A stretch of 63,362 nt of DNA from Lentzea albida (GTDB lineage Bacteria; Actinomycetota; Actinomycetes; Mycobacteriales; Pseudonocardiaceae), in assembly GCF_900111005.1 (NCBI RefSeq), contig NZ_FOFV01000030.1:1-63362 (forward strand), written 5' to 3'. Position numbers and translations under genes: made by a program. The notes under the pieces were generated by a model. The model had not been told where the DNA came from, made no database searches, and saw only the letters and a list, made by a program, of their open reading frames with translations. This document shows positions 51,631-60,539 of the stretch, in pieces; the first letter of the stretch is position 1; every line of letters begins with the position of its first letter.

Positions 51631-52778
51631 AGCTCCTTGACCCGTTCGCTCGTGTCGTCCTTCGGCGCTGTGTCCTGAGGGTTCAGCACGTCGACCTTCT
51701 GCGGGTTCTGGTCGGCGTCCGCGTCGGACACGAGCGACCGGATGCCCGAGTTCAGCACCGCGAGCAGCGGTACGGCCAGCAGCGCACCGGCGATGCCGCC
51801 GGTCACCAGGCCGCCGGCGATGGCCAGCACGACGGCCAGCGGGTGCAGCTTGACCGCGCGGCCCAGCAGGATCGGCTGAAGCACGTGCGATTCCAGCTGC
51901 ATCACGCCGATCAAAACCGCCAGCACGACGAGGGCCGCGATCGGTCCGTTGGTCACCAACGCGATCAAAACGGCCACGGCACCCGTGAACACCGCACCGA
52001 TGATGGGGATGAACGCACCGAGGAACACCAACGCCGACAGCGGAACCACCAGAGGCACGCCGATGATCGCCAGGCCGATGCCCACACCCACGGCGTCGAC
52101 GATGGCGACCACCGCCGTCGCGCGCACGTAGGACACGAGAGAGCCGAACCCGCGACGGCCGGCCACGTCCACACGCTGACGCACGTCACGAGGAACCGCA
52201 CGCGTCACGAAGCGCCAGATGCCGTCGCCGTCGTGCAGGAAGAAGATGAGGGTGAACAGCGCCAGCAGCAGGCCCGTCAGGACCTCGCCGAGGGTCGCGG
52301 CGGTCGTCAGCGCGCCGGACGTGATCTCCGCCTGGTTCTCCTTGATCGTCTTCACGATCTCGTTGACGTAGTTCTGCAGCTGCGCGTCGGACAGGTGGGC
52401 GGGCCCGTCCTTCAGCCACGTCTGGATGGTGTCGAGCGAGGCGGCCACCTGCGTCTGCAGCTCGGGCAGACCGCGGGAGAACTCGCTGATCACGAACGTC
52501 AGCACGCCGCCGAGGACGCCGAGGCCGATGATCATCATCACGGTCACCGCGACGCCGCGCGGCACCCGCCACTCGACGAGCTTCGACACACCCGGCGACA
52601 GCAGCGCCGCGAGCAGCAGCGCGATGGCGACGGGGATCACTATCGACGCGAGGTAGCCGAAGACGTAGGCCACGACGTACAGCGCGGCGACCACCACGAC
52701 GAACCGCCAGCTCAGCGCGGCACTCACCCGCAGCAACTTCGGAACGCGGTTGCTGATCTCCGACTCCGGCGTGCTCAT
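51627..52778 (-). CDS. AI-2E family transporter-like membrane protein
   Basis: A 383-residue protein with seven or eight transmembrane segments and a long loop after the third (about 115-185), as in the AI-2E/PerM family. Motifs such as GAFIPIIGAVFTGAVAVLIAL and LESHVLQPILLGRAVKLHPL are characteristic. Members act as permeases or Na+/H+ antiporters; the substrate is not predictable. ATG 52778 avoids overlap with the divergent gene. It is coupled to the SRPBCC gene. Confidence 0.92.
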   Translation of the reverse strand: MSTPESEISNRVPKLLRVSAALSWRFVVVVAALYVVAYVFGYLASIVIPVAIALLLAALLSPGVSKLVEWRVPRGVAVTVMMIIGLGVLGGVLTFVISEFSRGLPELQTQVAASLDTIQTWLKDGPAHLSDAQLQNYVNEIVKTIKENQAEITSGALTTAATLGEVLTGLLLALFTLIFFLHDGDGIWRFVTRAVPRDVRQRVDVAGRRGFGSLVSYVRATAVVAIVDAVGVGIGLAIIGVPLVVPLSALVFLGAFIPIIGAVFTGAVAVLIALVTNGPIAALVVLAVLIGVMQLESHVLQPILLGRAVKLHPLAVVLAIAGGLVTGGIAGALLAVPLLAVLNSGIRSLVSDADADQNPQKVDVLNPQDTAPKDDTSERVKEL

Positions 52779-52857
52779 GGACCTCACGTTAACTGTTCGG
52801 ACCCTCGCCAAGCCGGAACTCCACCAGGGATGATCCGACTCGTCAGGGGAGGACGAA

Positions 52858-55035
52858 GTGATCAAGCCGGATGACTTGACCGATGTCGAGCGCCAGGTCG
52901 CGGCGGCTTACGCGGGCGGGACCGAGATCGACCTGACCGGGCAGAGCGCTCGCGGCGAGGTGCTCACCGGACTGCTGACCGGCATGTACCGCGTTCCGCG
53001 CAAGGGACTACCCGCTCTGAGGCTCCGCAACGCGCGGATCACGGGGAAGTTCGAGCTCGAGGGCACCCGCGTCACGCGGGTCATCGACCTCACCCACTGC
53101 ACGTTCGAGGAACCGCTCGACCTCCGCATGGCCCGCCTCATCGGGCTGAGGCTGCGCGGCACCCGCGTGCCGGGCCTGCAGGGCCGCAACCTCAGGGTGT
53201 TCAGCGACCTCGTCCTCGAGGCCGGGTTCACCAGCACCGGCACCGTCGACCTCACCGACGCCGCCGTCGACGGCACGCTCCGGCTGGCCGGCGCGGTGCT
53301 GCGCTCCGACTCCGACCACGCCCTGCTCGGCGCGCGCCTGCGGGTGAGCGGTTCCGTGCAGGCCATCGCGATGCGCGCGAACGGCGAGGTCCGGCTCCGG
53401 GGTTCGGCGATCGGCGGCAGCGTCCACCTCGGCGGCGCCCGGCTGATCAACGCCGGCAAGGACGCGCTCGACGCGTCCGGGATCGTCGTCGCGGGCAACG
53501 TCTTCTGCAACGCCGAGGGCGGCCGGTTCACCGCGGACGGCAGGGTGCTGTTCGACGGCGCGCGCGTCGGCGGGAACCTCGAGTTCACCGGCGCCCGGCT
53601 GAACTCGACCCACCGCGTCGACAACCAGGTGCTCGTCCTGCCGCACGGATCCGCCGACGAGGCCGCGACGCTCGTTGCCGACCGCATCCGGGTCGAGGGC
53701 AACCTCGAGCTCGACGACGGCTTCACGAGCACCGGCACCGTCCGGCTGCCCAACGCGAGCATCGGCGGCTACCTCAGGCTGTGCGGCGCGGTGATCGGGC
53801 CGCGCGAGGTAGCCGAGGAGCTCGCGGGCGACGTCACCAACCGCATCCCGGTCGCCCTGCACGCGGACGGCATGCAGGTCCGCGGCGACGTCGAGGCCCG
53901 CAGCGCCGTCAACGGCGGCGGCACCCGGTCACCCGCGTTGCGCACCTACGGCCAGGTCCGGCTGTCGAACGCGCACATCATGGGCAGCGCCAGCATGTCC
54001 GGCGTCTCGCTGCACGGGCCCGGCATCGACGTCCTGTTCGCCGACCGCCTCCAGGTCGGCGGCACGCTGTTCCTGCGCGAGTTGAGGGCCAAGGGCTCGA
54101 TCCGCCTGCAGAACGCGAACATCGGCTCCACGCTCGACCTCTCCGGCGCCGAGCTGACCCTCCCGCGGCTGCGTCCGAACGGGACGCAGAAGCCGTCGCT
54201 CGACGCCCGCGCCATCACGATCGGGAAGGACCTCCTGTGCAGCCGCGGGTTCACCGCGGTCGGCGGCGTGCGGATCCGGCTGGGCGAGGTCGGCAAGATG
54301 GCGACGTTCAGCGACTCGCACCTCGGCTCGACCGCGGCCGACATCGCGTTGAACGCCTACGGCCTGACGGTCCACCAGTTCCGCCTGCACATCCCCGCGG
54401 GCCAGCAGCCCAAGGGGAAGGTGGTGCTGAGCCGCCTCAAGGCCGTGTCGGTGACCGACGGGCCGGGCCTGTGGGACGCCGAGGGCGGCGTCGCCGTGGA
54501 CGACTTCGAGTTCGCCGGAATCACCGCCGACCCGGACGTGCCCGTGCAGACGCGGCTCGAGTGGCTCGTCAAGGTGCAGCCGGACTTCGCGCCAGGGCCG
54601 TACGAACAGCTCGCCGCCGTCTACCAGCAGGGCGGCGAGGAGGAGCTCGCGCAGAAGGTCCAGCTGGAGAAGCAACGCCGCCGCTACTCCGAACTCGGCC
54701 GTGCGGGACGGGTGTGGGGCGCGGTGCAGCGGTGGACGGTCGGCTACGGCTACCGGCCGTGGCTCGCGATCTGCTGGCTGGCCGTGTTCTGGCTCTTCGG
54801 CGCGCTCTGGTTCACCTGGCACCCCATGGTCAAGCTCAACAAGGACGAGGACCCGGTGTGGAACGCCGCGCTCCTCGCGCTCGACCTGTTGATCCCGATC
54901 ATCGACTTCGGGCACGACGGCAAGTGGCAGTTCACCGGTGCGTCGCAATGGATATCGGCGCTGCTCGTGGCCGTCGGGTGGATCCTCGCGTCGACCGCGG
55001 CGGCAGGTGCGGCGCGCGTGCTGAAGCGGGTGTGA
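52858..55035 (+). CDS. Large beta-helix protein with C-terminal membrane segments
   Basis: A 725-residue protein. Residues 40-510 form repeated coils resembling bactofilin/pentapeptide beta-helices: VRLRGSAIGGSVHLGGARL, VDLTDAAVDGTLRLAGAVL, VRLPNASIGGYLRLCGAVI, IRLQNANIGSTLDLSGAEL; the unit GFTSTGTV occurs twice. A helical linker (QQGGEEELAQKVQLEKQRRR) leads to about three C-terminal transmembrane helices. There is no signal peptide, so the helix is probably cytosolic and anchored to the membrane. Related actinobacterial proteins carry the unproven label 'membrane-associated oxidoreductase'; I see no cofactor motif. GGGGAGGA precedes GTG 52858. Confidence 0.85.
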   Translation: MIKPDDLTDVERQVAAAYAGGTEIDLTGQSARGEVLTGLLTGMYRVPRKGLPALRLRNARITGKFELEGTRVTRVIDLTHCTFEEPLDLRMARLIGLRLRGTRVPGLQGRNLRVFSDLVLEAGFTSTGTVDLTDAAVDGTLRLAGAVLRSDSDHALLGARLRVSGSVQAIAMRANGEVRLRGSAIGGSVHLGGARLINAGKDALDASGIVVAGNVFCNAEGGRFTADGRVLFDGARVGGNLEFTGARLNSTHRVDNQVLVLPHGSADEAATLVADRIRVEGNLELDDGFTSTGTVRLPNASIGGYLRLCGAVIGPREVAEELAGDVTNRIPVALHADGMQVRGDVEARSAVNGGGTRSPALRTYGQVRLSNAHIMGSASMSGVSLHGPGIDVLFADRLQVGGTLFLRELRAKGSIRLQNANIGSTLDLSGAELTLPRLRPNGTQKPSLDARAITIGKDLLCSRGFTAVGGVRIRLGEVGKMATFSDSHLGSTAADIALNAYGLTVHQFRLHIPAGQQPKGKVVLSRLKAVSVTDGPGLWDAEGGVAVDDFEFAGITADPDVPVQTRLEWLVKVQPDFAPGPYEQLAAVYQQGGEEELAQKVQLEKQRRRYSELGRAGRVWGAVQRWTVGYGYRPWLAICWLAVFWLFGALWFTWHPMVKLNKDEDPVWNAALLALDLLIPIIDFGHDGKWQFTGASQWISALLVAVGWILASTAAAGAARVLKRV

Positions 55036-55111
55036 GGCAGGGAAAGGCGTTCACACGATGTAGTTAACCGAGCGCTCAGAGCGTGCATTCGGGGTGGATG
55101 GACTGGCAGAG

Positions 55112-55148
55112 TCGCCGACGTCGACTTGATCAGCATGATCGTCGGCGA
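55112..55148. promoter_or_regulatory. Inverted repeat upstream of the secreted protein pair
   Basis: TCGCCGAC (55112-55119) and GTCGGCGA (55141-55148) flank an inner GATCA-GCA-TGATC repeat (55128-55140). It lies in the 151-base gap before the secreted-protein gene and could be an operator or a 5' leader structure. Confidence 0.4.
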
Positions 55149-55186
55149 AATCCCTTGAGTGCCACCGAGTAGCGAGGTTTCCTGCG

Positions 55187-55963
55187 TTGTCCGCTGATCT
55201 GCGAGCGAAGACGGGAGCGAACGGCGTGCGCCGTTTCGCCACCCGAGCGCTGCTCGCGGTTGGTGGTGCGATCGCGGGCACCGCGGTTGCCTGGGTGCTC
55301 AGCACGTCGGCGGCCCACGCGGCCGACGAGGTGGCGCCCGCCGAGGCGCAGCAGGTCGACGTCATCAGCAAGCTCGTCACGAAGACCGACGAGAAGCTGC
55401 CGGTCGTCACCCCCGCCGCCACGGCGGTTCACAAGATCGACGAGACCCTGCGCACCGAGCACGAGAAGGCTCGCGCCGCTCTGCCGGAAATGCAGGTCTC
55501 CCAGGCGGTCGAGCAGATCGTCTCGCACATCGTGCCGCAGGTTCCCCGGATCGGTCAGTCCGAAGCCCCCGCCACCGAGCGGATGCTGGACGTGACGTTC
55601 CCGGAGACCCCGGCCGTTCCCGTCACCGAAGCCGTCCAGTCGTCGGCTCCGGTGGTTCCGCAGGTCATCGGCGTGTCCGGTGCCTCGTGGACGGATCTGT
55701 TGGAGCACAACGACTTCGTCGTGCCCTCCGAGCAGCTTCCGTCCCTGCCGAGCAACCCGATGCCGAAGCTGCCCGCCCCGGCCCCCGCGCCGGTGCAGTG
55801 CTCTTCGTGCCACGACGGTTCTGGCTCGGCCAAGAGCAGCGCCATCGCTGCTCTCGCTGCGTCCGGCAACGCTCACGGCATCTCGTCGACGCGCGCTCTC
55901 GCGCCGTCCACCGACGAGGTCACCGTGACGCCGGGCAAGCAGCCCGGTATCAACCCCGACTGA
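55187..55963 (+). CDS. Secreted protein with Ala/Pro-rich body and C-terminal CxxC
   Basis: A 258-residue protein (TTG 55187) or 245 residues (GTG 55226, which has GGGAG upstream). The signal peptide spans RRFATRALLAVGGAIAGTAVA through AHAADE. The mature part is low in structure signals: a charged helix near IDETLRTEHEKARAALPEMQ, a Val/Pro-rich middle, and a C-terminal CSSCHDGSGS that could form a disulfide or bind metal. I do not recognise the family. It precedes the chaplin-like repeat gene by 197 bases and is probably expressed with it at the surface. Confidence 0.7.
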   Translation: MSADLRAKTGANGVRRFATRALLAVGGAIAGTAVAWVLSTSAAHAADEVAPAEAQQVDVISKLVTKTDEKLPVVTPAATAVHKIDETLRTEHEKARAALPEMQVSQAVEQIVSHIVPQVPRIGQSEAPATERMLDVTFPETPAVPVTEAVQSSAPVVPQVIGVSGASWTDLLEHNDFVVPSEQLPSLPSNPMPKLPAPAPAPVQCSSCHDGSGSAKSSAIAALAASGNAHGISSTRALAPSTDEVTVTPGKQPGINPD

Positions 55964-55981
55964 TTCCAGCGCGCGGTCCGC

Positions 55982-56077
55982 GACAGCCCTTCCTCCCCTG
56001 GCTGTCCGGAAGTCGACCGTCGCGCTTTTTCCTTGCGCTCAATTCGGTCGATCACCGCGTGCGACTCCCCCGGTGAT
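55982..56077 (+). promoter_or_regulatory. Hairpins in the leader of the repeat-protein gene
   Basis: The gap between the two secreted-protein genes holds two 7-bp hairpins: 55982-55988 with 56000-56006, and 56051-56057 with 56071-56077. A TTTTT lies between them (56028-56032). They may be a weak terminator plus a 5' leader structure. Otherwise this gap is C-rich and shows no gene. Confidence 0.35.
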
Positions 56078-56160
56078 GGCGCGCCCTCCCCTGCGCGCTT
56101 CGGCCCCACCCCCTTTGAGCCCCCGTCGTTCTGGACGGGAAACCCAATGAAGGAGTTCTA

Positions 56161-59100
56161 ATGCAGACCTGGGCAAAGCGCGGACTTCAGACCGCGTTTG
56201 TCACTGGTGGTTTGCTGATGCTCGGTACGGGCATCGCTTCTGCCCAGGAGAACGTCGACCCGGACGCCGCGCCTCCGGCCGTCGACGTCGCGGCCGCGAT
56301 CCCGATCAAGGCCGACCAGAACAAGCTCGCCACGCCGGTCCGGGAAGTCACCCTCCCCAAGATCGACCGCACGATCAGCACGGACCGCGTCACCAGCGTG
56401 GTGCCGACCCGCACGGCAGCGCCCGTCGCGAACCCGCTCGTCCGCCAGGCCGGTGAGCGCCTGCAGAACACGCCGATGCAGAACGTGGTGCGCGGCAACA
56501 CGATCCAGGCACACGTCGACGTGCCGATCAACATCTGCGGCAACGCGATCGCGGTCCTCGCGAACACCGAGGCGACCGCCGACTGCCAGCAGCACACCCA
56601 CCGCGACGGCACGATCGTCACGGACGGCGCGGGCCAGGCACTCGCCGGCAACGTCGTGGCCGTCAACCACATCCTCCCGGTCCAGATCACCGGCAACGCG
56701 GTCGGGGCGGGCGGCAACGCCGCTACGAACACCAGGGCCGAGCAGGTCTCGACGACCGGCGGCGACATCACCACCAACGGTGACAAGGGCGCCATCTCCG
56801 GCAACGTCATCGCCGAGCACGGCGCGACCCCGGTCCAGATCACCGGCAACGGTGTGGGTGCGGCCGGCATCGCCGAGGCCAACTCGACCGCCGACACGTT
56901 CGCCTCCTCCGAGGGCGACGTCCTGACGAGCGGCAAGAACAGCTCGATCTCCGGCAACACCGTGCCTGTCGCCCTGGCCCCGCTGGCCGAGGTCAACGGC
57001 AACGCGGCCGCCGCCGCGGGCAACGCCACCACCGACTCGGTGCAGTCCGGCACCGCGTACGCCGGTGGCAAGACCGACACCAACGGCGACCCGGCCACGC
57101 TGGCCGGCAACGTCGTGGCGCCCGCCCTCTCGGGCCCCGTCACGGTCGACGACAACGCGGCCGCCGCCGGTGGCAACGCGACCGCCGTCAGCGAGACGAC
57201 CAACGAGTCGGTCGCCGGTGGCATCATCCACACCTTCGGCGACGGTTCCACGGCGTCCGGCAACATCGCCGGCGCGCCCATCGCGCTGCCGACCTCCGCG
57301 GGCGGCAACGGCGCGTCGATCGTCGGCAACGCGCTGACCGACCACGCCAACGAGTCCTACTCGAAGTCCGGTGGCGAGGCCTACACGGTCGGCGACAACT
57401 CGGTGCTGTCCGGCAACATCGCGGACGTCCCGCCGGCCACGGCCATCGACGTGTGCGGCAACGGTGCGACGCTGGCCGGTCAGGCCGCGGGCACCTGCGA
57501 GAACGACGTCAAGTCGATCACCTCGGGCTACCAGGGCACGACGGGCACCGACTCCGTCATCTCCGGCAACATCGCGTCGACCCCCGTCGCGACGCCCGCC
57601 GAGGTCTACGGCCTCGCCGCCACCCTCGGTGGCCAGGCGACCGGTTCGGCCGACGAGGTCAAGGAGGTCCGCTCCAGCGGTACCCCGAACACCGAGGACG
57701 ACCACGGCACGGTCTCCAGCAACATCGTGACCGCCCCGACCGCGGCCGCGCCGCAGGTCTTCGCGGTGACCGCCGGCCTGGTCGGCAACACCTTCTCGGA
57801 CACGTCGAACGACACCACGGTCAAGGCGGGCAACAACCCCCACGCGACCGGCAAGAAGGGCTCGGTCGCCGGCAACATCGTCCAGGTCCCGACCTCGACG
57901 CCGGCCCAGGTCTTCGCCGACGGCGTGACCCTGGTGGGCAACAACGTCACCAAGGGCGACAACGCCACCGACATGAAGGCCGGCGGCGACGCCATCACGA
58001 CCGGCGAGAAGGGCTCCATCGCGGGCAACGCCGTCTCGGCTCCGGTCGCCACGGGCACCCAGGTGCTCGGCTGGTCGGTCGGCGGCGGCAGCAACGTCGA
58101 CGCCTTCTCCACCAACTCGCTGTCGTCCGTCGCCGGTGGCGACGTCAACAGCAACGGTGACCAGGGCGCGGTCTCGGGCAACCTGATCGGCGCGCAGCCG
58201 GCCGTGCTCCCGGCCGTTCCGGGCAACACCGTCGCGGCGGCGGGCATCACCAACTCCGACGTGGTGACCGACACCAAGGTCATCTCCGGTGACGACAGCT
58301 ACACCTCGGCCGACGACGCCTCCGTCTCCGGCAACCTGATCCACGTCCCCGCCAACGCCGTCGCCGGCGTGTACGCGGACGCGGTCGCGGTCGCGGGCAA
58401 CGCCACGACCGTCACGGACAAGTCGTCGTACACCCAGGCCGGCGGCGAGATGCTCACGGAGGGCAGCGGACCGCTGACCGCCCGCGAGATGACCGTCCCG
58501 GTCGAGGCCGCCGCGAACGTCGCGCGCATCCCCGTCGAGGTCGTCGGCCAGGCCGTGACCGAGGGCGTCAGCGACGACACGCAGCTCACCGGCGAGGACG
58601 CCGGCACCCTGCGCGCCACGCAGCTCAAGGGCCTCGAGCTCCCCAAGGGCGTCGACAGCCTGCTGAAGGCCAACGAGGTCCCGGCGTTCCACGGCCTCGA
58701 CAGCAAGCTCCCGGTCAACCAGCTGCCGAACCCGGCTGACCTGACCTCGCTGACCGGCCAGCTGCCCACCCCGGCTCTGCCCGGTGTGGCGCAGGAGCGC
58801 TCGTCGCTGCCGCTGAACGGTGGCACCGGCAGCATCACCCCGAACGTCCAGGGCCTGCCCCTGGCCCAGGTGCTCGAGGTCGCCCAGGGCCTGGTGCCCG
58901 CCGGCGCCACCGGCCGTTCGCTGCCGTCCCTCCCGGTGACCGCCCCGGCCCTGCCCGTGCCGGTGCAGCTGCCCGCGCTGCCGACCGAGCGTTCGCTGCC
59001 GGCCCTCCCGGTCGACGGCCCGGCCTCGCTCTCGGGTCTGAACCTCAACCCGACCCAGGGCCTGGCCCCGAAGGCCGACGAGCGCGCGCTGCCGCAGCTG

Positions 59101-59172
59101 CCGCTGGGCGCCCCGGCGCTCTCGATGATCGACCCGGCCAACCTGTTCCAGAAGGTGACCGGCTCGCTGTAA
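56161..59172 (+). CDS. Secreted giant protein with thirteen chaplin-like 51-residue repeats
   Basis: A 1003-residue protein with signal peptide (LQTAFVTGGLLMLGTGIASA, cleavage near residue 28). Residues 109-771 are thirteen tandem repeats of exactly 51 residues. Each opens with an SGN-type turn (LSGNIADVPPATAIDVCGN in repeat 7), has a second GN eighteen to twenty residues in, and ends with a Gly/Asp/Thr-rich segment such as GGDITTNGDKG. The opening half resembles the chaplin domain of Streptomyces aerial-hypha proteins. Only repeats 1 and 7 keep the chaplin-type cysteine pair. A degenerate fourteenth unit and a Pro/Leu-rich tail (SLPALPV repeats) follow; no LPxTG or transmembrane anchor is seen. 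AAGGAG five bases before ATG indicates strong translation. Confidence 0.85.
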   Translation: MQTWAKRGLQTAFVTGGLLMLGTGIASAQENVDPDAAPPAVDVAAAIPIKADQNKLATPVREVTLPKIDRTISTDRVTSVVPTRTAAPVANPLVRQAGERLQNTPMQNVVRGNTIQAHVDVPINICGNAIAVLANTEATADCQQHTHRDGTIVTDGAGQALAGNVVAVNHILPVQITGNAVGAGGNAATNTRAEQVSTTGGDITTNGDKGAISGNVIAEHGATPVQITGNGVGAAGIAEANSTADTFASSEGDVLTSGKNSSISGNTVPVALAPLAEVNGNAAAAAGNATTDSVQSGTAYAGGKTDTNGDPATLAGNVVAPALSGPVTVDDNAAAAGGNATAVSETTNESVAGGIIHTFGDGSTASGNIAGAPIALPTSAGGNGASIVGNALTDHANESYSKSGGEAYTVGDNSVLSGNIADVPPATAIDVCGNGATLAGQAAGTCENDVKSITSGYQGTTGTDSVISGNIASTPVATPAEVYGLAATLGGQATGSADEVKEVRSSGTPNTEDDHGTVSSNIVTAPTAAAPQVFAVTAGLVGNTFSDTSNDTTVKAGNNPHATGKKGSVAGNIVQVPTSTPAQVFADGVTLVGNNVTKGDNATDMKAGGDAITTGEKGSIAGNAVSAPVATGTQVLGWSVGGGSNVDAFSTNSLSSVAGGDVNSNGDQGAVSGNLIGAQPAVLPAVPGNTVAAAGITNSDVVTDTKVISGDDSYTSADDASVSGNLIHVPANAVAGVYADAVAVAGNATTVTDKSSYTQAGGEMLTEGSGPLTAREMTVPVEAAANVARIPVEVVGQAVTEGVSDDTQLTGEDAGTLRATQLKGLELPKGVDSLLKANEVPAFHGLDSKLPVNQLPNPADLTSLTGQLPTPALPGVAQERSSLPLNGGTGSITPNVQGLPLAQVLEVAQGLVPAGATGRSLPSLPVTAPALPVPVQLPALPTERSLPALPVDGPASLSGLNLNPTQGLAPKADERALPQLPLGAPALSMIDPANLFQKVTGSL
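56485..58473 (+). repeat. Thirteen tandem 153-bp coding repeats
   Basis: The DNA has a strict 153-bp period (13 x 153 = 1989 bases) that matches the 51-residue protein repeat without any insertion or deletion. The units are divergent at base level apart from the codons for SGN and GN, so the array is old and kept by selection on length rather than by recent duplication. Confidence 0.9.
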
Positions 59173-59208
59173 CACCCCGCATTCGCACCACCCTCCTCCG
59201 GTAAGAGG

Positions 59209-59246
59209 CTGAGCCCCGGCGACACGACGGTGTCGCCGGGGCTCAG
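59209..59246. terminator. Strong bidirectional terminator after the repeat gene
   Basis: A 16-bp perfect stem (59209-59224 with 59231-59246) and six-base loop, 36 bases after the stop of the repeat gene. It overlaps the stop codon of the convergent GGDEF-like gene. Confidence 0.85.
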
Positions 59247-59611
59247 TGCCGTTCCGGGGGAGTTCGTGCTGTCCGGAGGACCTGCTCGGGCTCCGCGTCC
59301 CCGTCGCTCGTCACCCAGTGGACGTGCGGGCCCTCGCCGGCCAGTTGCCTGATCAGCTCGGCGATCGGCGACCCGTCCCCGAAGTCGTGCTCGGCCAGCA
59401 CCGCGAGGACCGCGTCGCCGTACCGCGCGACCGTGAAGTCCGGCCTCAGGTTCTGCCGCAGGGCCTTCGCCGTCCGCAGCAGGTCGTCCGGCCCGGTGAT
59501 CAGGACCAGCGTGACGAGCGTGCCCCTGGTGCGGGCGCGGATCAGCGACTGCTCCAGGCGATCGAGCAGCAACGCGTGTCCGGGCAGCCCCGTCAGCGGG
59601 TCGTGCAGCAC
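59243..59611 (-). CDS. Stand-alone degenerate GGDEF domain protein
   Basis: A 122-residue protein that begins with HDPLTGLPGHALLLDRLEQ, the usual start of a GGDEF domain, but the GGDEF motif itself reads RYGDA and the metal aspartate of LxxxDxD is missing (LVLITGPDD). It cannot be an active cyclase; it may bind a nucleotide, bind a partner, or be a remnant of a longer gene, since no sensor domain precedes it and no ribosome site is seen before GTG 59611. Confidence 0.65.
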   Translation of the reverse strand: MLHDPLTGLPGHALLLDRLEQSLIRARTRGTLVTLVLITGPDDLLRTAKALRQNLRPDFTVARYGDAVLAVLAEHDFGDGSPIAELIRQLAGEGPHVHWVTSDGDAEPEQVLRTARTPPERH

Positions 59612-59667
59612 AGTCCGGTTCTAGCGGAGCCCGGTTCCGTTGACCAGCACCTCCGGCGGTGAGCCGT

Positions 59668-60513
59668 TCAGCCAACCGGGTTCGGAACGGCCTTCTCCGC
59701 GGCACGGCTCGTCTCCTCCCAGGCGGCCCACGTCTCCATCCGCCGCCGCGAGATGTCGAACGCGACGTCGTAGACCATGCTCCCGAGCAGGAGCCGCAGC
59801 GGCGGTTCGTCACTGCCGACCAGCTTCATCACCGCGTCCGCCGCCAGCCGCGGCTCGCTGTCGACCGACCCCTCGGCCCACATCTCCTGCAACTCCTCCC
59901 GCAACTCGTCGTAGACGGCCTTCGGTTCGGTCGCCCGGCTGCTCGTGTAGAGGTCGGTCCAGTACCCGCCGGGCTGCACGATGGTCACCTTGATCCCGAA
60001 CCGCGCGACCTCCGCGGCCAACGCCTCGCTCATGCCTTCGAGCGCGAACTTGCTGGCGCTGTACAACCCGGTGCTCGCGAACCCGCCCAGCGCCCCGATG
60101 CTCGACACCTGCAGCAGGTGCCCGCCACCGCTCTCACGCAGGTGCGGCACCACCGCCTGGCTGACCCACAACGCACCGAAGAAGTTGAGCTCCATCTGGG
60201 CCCGGGCCTCGGCCTCCGTGAACTCCTCCACCATGCCGCTGAACAGCGACCCGGCGTTGTTCACCACCACGTCGAGCCGCCCGAACCGCTCCACGGCCCG
60301 CCCGACGACCTCGAACACCTTCTCCCGATCGGTCACGTCGAGGCTCAGCGCCAGCAACCGCTCCGGGTGTTGCTGACCGAGCCCGTCGAGCGTGCTGACG
60401 TCCCGAGCCACCCCGACGACCCGATCGCCGGCGGCCAGCGCCGCCTCGGTGAACGCACGGCCGAGACCACGGCTGGCACCGGTGACGAACCAAACGCGAG
60501 CTGAGGCAGTCAT
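59668..60513 (-). CDS. Short-chain dehydrogenase/reductase
   Basis: A 281-residue classical SDR. It has the NAD(P) motif VTGASRGLGRAF, the NNAG motif in VVNNAGSLFSG, the catalytic Ser in LQVSSIGALGG and the YSASK active-site motif. The substrate is unknown. It diverges from a TetR gene across 122 bases with two palindromic operators, so it is very likely the regulated target. Confidence 0.92.
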   Translation of the reverse strand: MTASARVWFVTGASRGLGRAFTEAALAAGDRVVGVARDVSTLDGLGQQHPERLLALSLDVTDREKVFEVVGRAVERFGRLDVVVNNAGSLFSGMVEEFTEAEARAQMELNFFGALWVSQAVVPHLRESGGGHLLQVSSIGALGGFASTGLYSASKFALEGMSEALAAEVARFGIKVTIVQPGGYWTDLYTSSRATEPKAVYDELREELQEMWAEGSVDSEPRLAADAVMKLVGSDEPPLRLLLGSMVYDVAFDISRRRMETWAAWEETSRAAEKAVPNPVG

Positions 60514-60539
60514 TGTCGTGTTCCCTCCCCTATGGCGAG

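Noticed and set aside
56485..58473. CRISPR-like tandem array
   Set aside because: The period is 153 bp, the units diverge in sequence, and they encode protein in one continuous frame.
56158..59175. A 1005-codon open frame antisense to the repeat protein gene
   Set aside because: It is the mirror of a GC-rich repetitive gene; its Arg/Val/Gly-rich product has no recognisable domain and no ribosome site.
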